Source of the DNA: DASPWV01 sp046727855
Lineage (GTDB): Bacteria > Acidobacteriota > Vicinamibacteria > Vicinamibacterales > UBA2999
Assembly: GCA_046727855.1 (NCBI GenBank)
Contig: JBKPDL010000018.1
Coordinates: 1 to 24,054, forward strand
Direction: 5' to 3'
DNA: 24,054 bases
The translations under genes were made by a program, and so were the position numbers. The notes beneath the pieces were generated by a model. That model made no database searches, had not been told where the DNA came from, and worked only from the letters and a program-made list of their open reading frames with translations. This document shows, one piece after another, positions 1 to 6,640 of this stretch (its first letter is position 1; every line of letters begins with the position of its first letter).

Positions 1-64
1 CTGTTTGCCTCTCCCCGATCTCTCTGATCTCCCTGTTTGCCTCTCCCGGATCTCTCTGATCTCC
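1..64. repeat. 32-bp tandem repeat, two copies, at window edge
   Basis: Bases 1-32 and 33-64 are two copies of a pyrimidine-rich 32-bp unit that begins ctgtttgcctctccc and ends tctctgatctcc. They differ at only one position. A third copy starts at 65 (ctgt) and breaks off just before the stop codon of the minus-strand oxidoreductase. The array may continue to the left of the window. No coding function is visible. Confidence 0.85.
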
Positions 65-70
65 CTGTGC

Positions 71-1258
71 TCACACCACGTTGGCCTCGCCGCCCACCAG
101 TTGGCCGGCGAAGCGGTCCGCCGAAAACGGCGACACGTCACAGCGCGGATCGCGGCCGGTGATCAGGTCGGCGAGGATTCGCCCCGCCGCGGGTGAGTGT
201 TGAAAGCCATGGCCGCTGAATCCCGCGATCGTGAAGAAGCCGTCTACTTCCGACGAGGGCCCGATGATGGGGTTGTGATCGGGTGTCATTTCGTACAGCC
301 CAGCCCAGGCGTGTGATACCGCGGCGTGTGCGAGCGCGGGCAGCCGCCGCATCGCCACCTCAATGACCTTCGGTAAGAAGTCCCATCGCACCGTCGTATC
401 GAATCCTGCTTGTTCGTCCGGATCACCCATGCCGAACAGCAGCCCGGCGCCTTCGCGATGAAAGTAAAAGGTCGATTCGAAATCGATCACCATGATGCGA
501 TTCGACGGCAGGCGGCCACGATGCAGCGTGTCGTCCCATCCGCCGCCGCTCTCAGGTTGCGCGATGAAGATGTGCCGCCGCTCGGGTTGCACCGGTACGT
601 CAATACCAGCCATTCGACCAATCTGCGACGCCCATGGTCCGGCAGCATTGACGACAATCGGTGTGGCGATGTCGCCGCCACTCGTGCGGACCTTCTGGAC
701 TCGTCCGTTGTGCAGCGCGATGCCGATCACTTCGGTCGCCCGCACGATTTCCACGCCACGCTCCTGCGCCGCGCGCGCTAATCCCATGGTCACGCCGTTG
801 GGATCGGCAATGCCGTCCTGACTGCAGAACGTGGCGGCAAGGACGCCTTTTTCGGAAATTCCCGGCGCATGCCGGACGGCTTCGATCGGCTCGAGCCAGT
901 CCACTGTCACACCATGTGCTTGCTGCACCGCGACATTCCGGCGGAACGCGGCAACGCTTTCCTCGGAGCAGAGCAGAAACAAATACCCGTCAGGCCAGAA
1001 GTCGATTGGCGAGCCGACGATCCGCTCAAAACCAGCGAAGAGCGCGATTGATTCTTTCGAGAGCTCGATATTGGCGGGATGCGAAAACTGGTGGCGAAAT
1101 CCACCGGCGTTGCGACCCGTGGACATCGTGCCGAGCTGCGGCTCGCGTTCGACCAGGACGACATTGGTGGTGCCTGCGCGCGACAAGTGATATGCCACGC
1201 TCGCGCCCATGCAACCGCCGCCGACGATCACGACATCCGCGGTACTTCTGAGTGCCAT
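71..1258 (-). CDS. FAD-dependent oxidoreductase, DAO family (sarcosine oxidase beta-like)
   Basis: This 395-residue protein looks like a flavin amine oxidase of the D-amino-acid oxidase superfamily, which oxidises secondary or primary amines of amino-acid-like substrates. Residues 9-18 form the beta strand and glycine-rich FAD loop (VVIVGGGCMG), and Glu37 at the end of the second strand fits the ribose-binding acidic residue. A STGRNAGGFRHQF segment follows near residue 44. Near the C-terminus are TPDHNPIIGP (about 325-334) and GFSGHGFQHSP (about 346-356), both typical of SoxB and glycine-oxidase-like proteins. There is no signal peptide, so it is probably cytoplasmic. I chose the ATG at 1258 because homology begins right after it; an upstream in-frame ATG at 1303 would add 15 unrelated residues. 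The exact substrate cannot be read from the sequence. It is divergent from the amidohydrolase at 1325. Confidence 0.9.
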   Translation of the reverse strand: MALRSTADVVIVGGGCMGASVAYHLSRAGTTNVVLVEREPQLGTMSTGRNAGGFRHQFSHPANIELSKESIALFAGFERIVGSPIDFWPDGYLFLLCSEESVAAFRRNVAVQQAHGVTVDWLEPIEAVRHAPGISEKGVLAATFCSQDGIADPNGVTMGLARAAQERGVEIVRATEVIGIALHNGRVQKVRTSGGDIATPIVVNAAGPWASQIGRMAGIDVPVQPERRHIFIAQPESGGGWDDTLHRGRLPSNRIMVIDFESTFYFHREGAGLLFGMGDPDEQAGFDTTVRWDFLPKVIEVAMRRLPALAHAAVSHAWAGLYEMTPDHNPIIGPSSEVDGFFTIAGFSGHGFQHSPAAGRILADLITGRDPRCDVSPFSADRFAGQLVGGEANVV

Positions 1259-1324
1259 GTAACCGCACTTTCCGTTCCATGTAGCGCGGACCTTCAGGTC
1301 CACGATCTGTCAATATATCCCGCG
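1259..1324. promoter_or_regulatory. Divergent intergenic region with GGACCT palindrome
   Basis: This 66-bp gap separates the divergently transcribed oxidoreductase and amidohydrolase, so both promoters must lie in it or overlap the genes. It holds a perfect short palindrome, ggacct-tc-aggtcc at 1288-1301. An AT-rich patch (tcaatatatcc) follows, 10-20 bases before the amidohydrolase ATG, and could be a -10-like region. No convincing -35/-10 pair is visible. The palindrome could be an operator or merely a dispersed repeat. Confidence 0.4.
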
Positions 1325-2587
1325 ATGACTCGCTTCGCGCTGCTCGCGCTCGCCGCCGCACTCGTCGCGCAGGAATCCACCGTTGCCATCGCGCTCGTGC
1401 CCGATCGCGTGTTCGATGGGCAGACCGTGCATACCGGCTGGGTCGTTCTCGTTCGCGGCCAGCGCATTGAAGCGGCTGGTCCCACGGCGAGCGTATCCGT
1501 TCCCGCAGGCGCGCGAACGCTGAAGCTGGCCGGCACGACGTTGATGCCGGGGATGATCGAGGGCCACTCACACCTGCTGCTGCATCCGTACAACGAAACA
1601 ACCTGGAACGATCAGGTCGCGCGTGAGCCGCTGGCGTACCGCGTGGCGCGCGCCGTCGTGCACGCGGAACGAACGTTGATGGCGGGCATCACCACGGTCC
1701 GCGATCTCGGCACCGAGGGCGCCGGCTATGCCGACGTTGGCCTGAAGCGCGCGATCGACGAAGGCCTTATTCCCGGCCCCCGCATGCTCGTGGCCGGTCC
1801 GGCGATGGTGGCGACGGGCAGTTACGGCCCCAAGGGCTTCGCGCCGGAATGGAAGGTGCCGCAGGGTGCGGAGGAAACGAGCGGGCTCGATGACGTCACG
1901 CGTGTGACCCGCGATCAGATCGGACACGGTGTGGATTGGATCAAGGTCTATGCCGACTACCGCTGGGGACCGAACGGCGAGACGCGGCCGACGTTCACGC
2001 TCGACGAACTGCGTCGCATTGTCGAAGTCGCCAGGAGCAGCGGGCGTCCAGTCGTGGCCCATGCGTCAACGCCGGAAGGGATGCGGCGTGCGATCGAGGC
2101 GGGCGTCGAGACCATCGAGCACGGCGATAACGGAACGCCCGAGATCTGGAAGCTGATGGTCGATCGCAAAGTCGGCTATTGCCCGACTGTGGCCGCGGGC
2201 GACGCCACGGCGCAATATGCCGGATGGAAAAAGGGCGTCGATCCGGAACCCGCCCGCATTGCTGCGAAGCGTCAGTCGTTCCAAGCGGCGATCGCCGCCG
2301 GGGTGACGCTGTGCTTTGGCGGCGATGTCGGCGTGTACGCGCACGGCGACAACGTGCGCGAGCTCGAGATCATGGTCGATTACGGGTTGCCCCTCGTGGA
2401 CGCGATTCGCATCGCTACCTCAGGCAACGCGAAGATGTTTCACGTCGAGGATCGGGTGGGATCGGTCAGGCCAGGCATGCTGGCGGACTTAATCGCTGTC
2501 GACGGTGATCCGGCGCGCGATATCAAGGCGCTTCGGCGAGTCAAGTTGGTGATGAAGGCAGGAAAGATCTATCGGGAGCTTTCCTAG
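1325..2587 (+). CDS. Exported metal-dependent amidohydrolase (imidazolonepropionase / Xaa-Pro dipeptidase-like)
   Basis: This is a 420-residue amidohydrolase-superfamily TIM-barrel enzyme. Residues 1-15 are a short signal-like hydrophobic stretch, so the product is probably exported. The binuclear metal site can be followed: His81 and His83 (EGHSH), Lys207 (WIKVYAD, the position of the bridging carbamylated lysine in this family), His246 (VVAHAST), His266 (IEHGD) and Asp334 (GGDVG). The C-terminal part with GSVRPGMLADLIAVDGDP is the usual beta-sandwich closure. Characterised members of this subgroup cleave Xaa-Pro dipeptides and similar small amides, but substrate is only inferred here. The ATG at 1325 is preferred to far upstream in-frame starts because it begins the signal peptide; the upstream part overlaps the oxidoreductase on the other strand. 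It converges on another amidohydrolase of the same family. Confidence 0.9.
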   Translation: MTRFALLALAAALVAQESTVAIALVPDRVFDGQTVHTGWVVLVRGQRIEAAGPTASVSVPAGARTLKLAGTTLMPGMIEGHSHLLLHPYNETTWNDQVAREPLAYRVARAVVHAERTLMAGITTVRDLGTEGAGYADVGLKRAIDEGLIPGPRMLVAGPAMVATGSYGPKGFAPEWKVPQGAEETSGLDDVTRVTRDQIGHGVDWIKVYADYRWGPNGETRPTFTLDELRRIVEVARSSGRPVVAHASTPEGMRRAIEAGVETIEHGDNGTPEIWKLMVDRKVGYCPTVAAGDATAQYAGWKKGVDPEPARIAAKRQSFQAAIAAGVTLCFGGDVGVYAHGDNVRELEIMVDYGLPLVDAIRIATSGNAKMFHVEDRVGSVRPGMLADLIAVDGDPARDIKALRRVKLVMKAGKIYRELS

Positions 2588-2650
2588 GCGGAGCTGCCTT
2601 CGACTCAGAAGACTCTGCATCGCTCAGGCCAGAGGTCCGCGGCAACGTGA

Positions 2651-3847
2651 TCATCTGCGATAGACTTTGCCGCCTTTCATGACGAACCGCACGCGCTGGA
2701 GCGCCGTGATGTCGGTCAGCGGGTCGCCTTCGACGGCAATGAGATCCGCTTCGAGCCCCGGCGCGATGGCACCGATGGTGTCGCCCAGATTCATTGATTC
2801 GGCCGCCAGCGATGTGAGACCAACGATCGCCTCCATCGGCTTCTGACCGCTCTTCACACGCTCGATCGTTTCGCGCGCGTTCTGGCCGTGCGCGCCCGCA
2901 ACGGCGTCGGTTCCCATCACGATCTTGAGGCGTGGCGTCTTAATGGCCATCGTGAACATCTGGTCCTTCAGGGTGAGCGCCTTCTCCATGGCGGCAAAGC
3001 CTTCCTCGGTGTAGCTGCCGATGCCGAGGAAGCGCTGTTTGTTTTCCAGATAGTTCTGCGTGACCAGACCGATGTTGGGATCGAAGTACACGCCCTTTTC
3101 CGCCAGCAGATTGAACGCCTCCTGCGTTGCAAGGGCGCCGTGTTCGACCACGGTGCAACTGGCCCGCGCGGCGCGCATCATCGCTTCGGCGCTGTGTGCG
3201 TGCACCATCGCACGCAGGCCTTGCGCGCGCGCTTCGCCGCAGGCGGCGTCGAGCTGTTCCTGCGACAGCGTTGGCGTACCGCCGGTCCGAATACTCTCCG
3301 AGGCAAAGATCTTGATCAGATCCGCGCCGTCGGCCTTTTTCTTCTTGATCTCATCGCGGATCTGCTGTGGCGTCCATTTCGCGTTGGTGATCTGACCGAG
3401 CGACGTGAGGATGCGTGGCCCGGGAAGGATTCCGCGTGCGATCGCGTCGCGGAGCGGTTTGTCGGACGCCGAGCCGACGCTTTGCACAGTAGTGAAGCCG
3501 GCCATCAGCGTCACGTATGCGTTTTCGGCGCCGTAAAGTGCGGCTTGGTCGGCTGGCTCCTGCCCGGCAGCGTAACGGCCGTTCGCATCGAAGTGCCAGC
3601 CGATGTGCACGTGCGTGTCGATGAAGCCGGGAAGGAGAGTGAGCGTGCCGAGATCGTGCGTGACGGGACCAGACGCGGCCGCGACGCGTTCGATTCTCGA
3701 TCCACGAGTCGTGACCACGGTGTTGGGCTGAACGCCGCCCCTGCCGTCGAGCACGCGCGCGGCCCGGATCGTGATCGGGCTTGGTGGCTGCTGTGCGGCG
3801 AGCGCCGCCACCCCGGCGATCAGAAAGAGCGCACAGATGGTTTTCAT
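2651..3847 (-). CDS. Exported metal-dependent amidohydrolase
   Basis: This 398-residue protein belongs to the same superfamily as the enzyme at 1325-2587, but the two are clearly diverged. Residues 1-19 form a signal peptide (MKTICALFLIAGVAALAAQ). Metal ligands are visible as His79 and His81 (DTHVH), Lys179 (DLIKIFA), His216 (MVHAHSAE), His236 (VVEHG) and Asp314 (MGTDAVAG). Length and the closing GLEADLIAVEGDPL segment are normal for the family, so it should be an active hydrolase of small amides or dipeptides outside the cytoplasm. It starts 4 bases after the stop of the upstream M1 aminopeptidase, so both are probably read from one message. An aminopeptidase with a dipeptidase-like hydrolase is a sensible peptide-degradation pair (inference). 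Confidence 0.9.
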   Translation of the reverse strand: MKTICALFLIAGVAALAAQQPPSPITIRAARVLDGRGGVQPNTVVTTRGSRIERVAAASGPVTHDLGTLTLLPGFIDTHVHIGWHFDANGRYAAGQEPADQAALYGAENAYVTLMAGFTTVQSVGSASDKPLRDAIARGILPGPRILTSLGQITNAKWTPQQIRDEIKKKKADGADLIKIFASESIRTGGTPTLSQEQLDAACGEARAQGLRAMVHAHSAEAMMRAARASCTVVEHGALATQEAFNLLAEKGVYFDPNIGLVTQNYLENKQRFLGIGSYTEEGFAAMEKALTLKDQMFTMAIKTPRLKIVMGTDAVAGAHGQNARETIERVKSGQKPMEAIVGLTSLAAESMNLGDTIGAIAPGLEADLIAVEGDPLTDITALQRVRFVMKGGKVYRR

Positions 3848-3851
3848 AGCG

Positions 3852-6410
3852 TCAGTTGAGGATCGTCGCGGCGCGGAACAAGTCGTCGGCCGCCTGCAGA
3901 ATGATATTCCGCAAACGTCGCGGATACGACGGCGGCAGCCGCTCGAGAAACGTTTCGACGGTCCTGGCGACGTCGGCGGAATTGTGGCCTGCCAAGGTCG
4001 AATTCATCCAGCGCGTGGGAAAAAAGATGTCGCCGGTCTGCTGGATCTCGAGCAGCAGCTCCAGGCTCGGCTGCACATATTTGGCCGACGCTGCCGCGCG
4101 CAGCGGATGATGAAGATTGCCGAGTCCTTCGAGCACCCACGGTTCGCGTCGGCGCTTGTTGACGTCCTTGAGTGAGGTAAACCAGCGATCGCGTTCGTCT
4201 GGGTCGGCCGACAGTGACGGCATCACAAACGCGAAGCGCGCCTTGCGATCCGGATTCTGCATGCGTTCCAGCTGCGTTTTGAGGATGTCGCTCCAACCGG
4301 GCAGCTCGCGGACGGCGAGATCCTGCGCCAGTGCGGCGTAATCGGCCTCGGCGAGCGGCAGCCCTGGAATCTGCTCCTTCTGCGCCCAAATCCGCTGCAG
4401 CCATGCGACGGCGTCGCTGCTCATCGCCACATCGCGAAGCGCGCTGAACCACGCCGACTTCTGGCTGGTCGTCTTGGCAGTGTCAAGCCCGGTTCGAAGA
4501 AGCGCTTCCACGGCTGCGAGTCGTGCGTTCCGTTCCTGCGGGCGGAGAAAACGCCACCACGCGCCGCGCAAATATCCGAGCACGCGAGCGGTCAGTTGTT
4601 CGTCGCTCTCGCGGGGCAGCGCAGCGATCGCGAGGTCGGCAAACTTCGCCGGCGGCAGCGTCCGTTCCAGCATGGCGTCCCACAGCGTGACCCACGCTGC
4701 ACCGCGCGTCAGCGGGTCGGTGATGTCCGGCAGCGACGTGGACAAGTACGCAAGCGACGCCTTGTCGAGCGCGATTGCGCCGTATGCCCACCCGCCGCCG
4801 TTTGGCAGCACGTAGAGCGGCGCCGGCTTGTCGCCCGCCTGTGGCACGGTGACTCGCGCATCGTTGAGCGGCACGTTCAGCTGCTCGACGCGATCCTTGA
4901 AGCCCAATGTGACGCGCAGTTGTTGCGGCCAGGTCAGCTTGCGGCCCCAGATGTCGGCCTGCGTGAACGCGAGAGTGTGAATGCGGCCATCGTCGACCGC
5001 GAGTTCAGTGGAGATGACCGGCCGGCCGGACTCTTCCACCCACACATGACTCCACGCCTCGAGGTCTTGCGGCGTGCGTTTGTCGAGCACTGCAATCAGA
5101 TCAGTCCACGTGGCGTTCCCGAACGGGTGCGCCTTCAGATACTCACGCAGTCCATCGCGGAACGCGTCTTCACCCATCAGCGCCTCGAGGTGGCGCATGA
5201 CGATCGGCGCCTTCTGATAAATGATGGCGCCATAGAGTGAGCCCGCTTCGTTGAGATTATCGAGTGGCTGTCTGATCGGATTGGCTCCCGGCGTGCGATC
5301 AACTTCGTACGCCGCGGGGTAATGCGCGAGCAGAAATCGCAGGTCGTGGTTCACCTCGGGAAACGACGGATTCACGATTTTCGCCGCCATGAAGTTGGCG
5401 AAGACTTCCTTCATCCACACGTCGTTGAACCACTTCATGGTGACGAGATCGCCAAACCACATGTGCGCGGTTTCGTGCGCGATCGTCGAGGCACGTCCGA
5501 GATACTGATTCTGCGTGGCCGACTCGTCCAGCAGCATGCCGGGCGCGTTGTAGAGGATCTTGGCGGCATGCTCCATGCCGCCGAACTGCAAGGCAGGAAT
5601 CATGACGAAGTCGAACTTGCCGAACGCGTAGGGAATGCCGGTGTAGCGCTCCATGTAGTCGATCGCGCGCGCATGCAGATCGAAGATCGCGTCTTTGTTG
5701 CGCGCGACCTTTGCTGCATCAGTTTCGCGGTGAAACATTCGCATGACGCGGCCATTGCGCTCGGCGGTTTCGACTTTGAAGTCGCCGGCGATGAACGCTA
5801 CGAGATAGGTTGGGAGGGGAGCCGTGTCCGCGAAGCGCACTGTCACGCGAGCGCCGTCCGTCCGCCGATCGATCTCCACACCGTTGGCAGCCAGCTGCCA
5901 TTTCTCGGGCGCAGTCAGCGTCATGGTCCACTTGCCTTTGAGATTTGGCTGATCGAACACAGGAAAAGCCAGGTGCGCGCGCGCCGGCACGAACAACGTG
6001 TACATGAAATCGGTGCTGCGGTTGAGCGACGCGTCGCCCGCGGTAAAGGCAATCGTGATCGTGTTCTCACCCTTCCGCAGCGACGCGGCCGGTACCACGA
6101 TGTGACCGTTCACGAACTCGAACGCCGATGCTCCGTTGGCATCGAGCGACTTGACGTGTTCGCGGCTGGTGGCGAAATCAATCACGAGCGGCACACTCGC
6201 GTCGCGCAGCTCAAACCGGATCGTGTTGCTGCCTGTGAGTGGCTCGGTCAGCTTCTCTGGTATCGACACCGTGAGCGCGTAACGGAGATTGGCGATGAGA
6301 GCCGCGCGACGTTCGGCGACGTCGAGCGGAATACCTGCCGCTGGATGGGCGGTTTGAGCTGAGGCGCTCACCGGAATCACGATGAGAAGGGCTACATGCA
6401 CCAAGCGCAT
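3852..6410 (-). CDS. Exported M1 family zinc aminopeptidase
   Basis: This 852-residue M1 metallopeptidase removes N-terminal residues from peptides. Residues 1-19 are a signal peptide ending ASAQ. The zinc site is intact: HETAH at 312-316, followed by the third ligand Glu335 (KEVFANF), which gives the standard HExxH-x18-E spacing. The exopeptidase motif that is usually GAMEN reads GGMEH at 277-281, so the last position is His instead of Asn. An N-terminal beta-sandwich comes first (about 30-210) and an ERAP1-like helical region fills the C-terminal half. The start at 6410 lies only 10 bases from a hairpin-rich repeat element, so the promoter must lie in or beyond that element. The second gene of the pair, an amidohydrolase, begins 4 bases after its stop. 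Confidence 0.93.
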   Translation of the reverse strand: MRLVHVALLIVIPVSASAQTAHPAAGIPLDVAERRAALIANLRYALTVSIPEKLTEPLTGSNTIRFELRDASVPLVIDFATSREHVKSLDANGASAFEFVNGHIVVPAASLRKGENTITIAFTAGDASLNRSTDFMYTLFVPARAHLAFPVFDQPNLKGKWTMTLTAPEKWQLAANGVEIDRRTDGARVTVRFADTAPLPTYLVAFIAGDFKVETAERNGRVMRMFHRETDAAKVARNKDAIFDLHARAIDYMERYTGIPYAFGKFDFVMIPALQFGGMEHAAKILYNAPGMLLDESATQNQYLGRASTIAHETAHMWFGDLVTMKWFNDVWMKEVFANFMAAKIVNPSFPEVNHDLRFLLAHYPAAYEVDRTPGANPIRQPLDNLNEAGSLYGAIIYQKAPIVMRHLEALMGEDAFRDGLREYLKAHPFGNATWTDLIAVLDKRTPQDLEAWSHVWVEESGRPVISTELAVDDGRIHTLAFTQADIWGRKLTWPQQLRVTLGFKDRVEQLNVPLNDARVTVPQAGDKPAPLYVLPNGGGWAYGAIALDKASLAYLSTSLPDITDPLTRGAAWVTLWDAMLERTLPPAKFADLAIAALPRESDEQLTARVLGYLRGAWWRFLRPQERNARLAAVEALLRTGLDTAKTTSQKSAWFSALRDVAMSSDAVAWLQRIWAQKEQIPGLPLAEADYAALAQDLAVRELPGWSDILKTQLERMQNPDRKARFAFVMPSLSADPDERDRWFTSLKDVNKRRREPWVLEGLGNLHHPLRAAASAKYVQPSLELLLEIQQTGDIFFPTRWMNSTLAGHNSADVARTVETFLERLPPSYPRRLRNIILQAADDLFRAATILN

Positions 6411-6420
6411 GCTTCAGTTT

Positions 6421-6574
6421 AGAACTAGCCAAGGGCGCTGCCCTTGATATCCGGCTAACTCCGCGGCCCTTGGCTAGTTCTTGTTGTTGGCTTGGCGCGC
6501 TCCGCGCGCCGTCGTCCGTTATGCGGGTCCACAACGCGGACAAAATTCACGTCTGTGGCCGCATAACGGTCTAA
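6421..6574 (+). repeat. Left copy of a 152-154-bp inverted repeat element made of three hairpins
   Basis: This 154-bp non-coding element reappears in inverted orientation at 9352-9503 with about 95% identity by eye. It contains three palindromes: hairpin A with 15-bp arms (agaactagccaaggg at 6421-6435 against 6467-6481), hairpin C (ggcgcgc-tcc-gcgcgcc, 6494-6510) and hairpin B (ccgttatgcgg at 6516-6526 against ccgcataacgg at 6559-6569). It lies between the stop of the permease gene and the start of the M1 aminopeptidase. No open frame or transposase is associated. It could be a REP/BIME-like or MITE-like non-autonomous element; I do not recognise a named family. Confidence 0.9.
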
Positions 6575-6581
6575 GGGCGGA

Positions 6582-6630
6582 GGAACAGGAACGAAGAACG
6601 AAGAACGGGAACGAAGAAACATAGAACAGG
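6582..6630. repeat. Purine-rich gaacgaagaac repeat block
   Basis: A low-complexity purine-rich stretch repeats gaacgaagaac with small changes, between the left inverted element and the stop of the permease gene. A very similar block occurs at 19101-19155, upstream of another gene on the minus strand. No hairpin or coding function is visible. It looks like a dispersed simple-sequence family of this genome. Confidence 0.7.
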
Positions 6631-6640
6631 GATCGGACGG

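Noticed and set aside
6452..6526. attC-like (integron) motif suggested by ggctaac ... gttatgc in the repeat element
   Set aside because: The presumed core sites do not pair well (mismatches at two positions), the inner L sites are not complementary, and the better palindrome (gttatgc ... gcataac) has the wrong order for an attC hairpin. No integrase or cassette is present.
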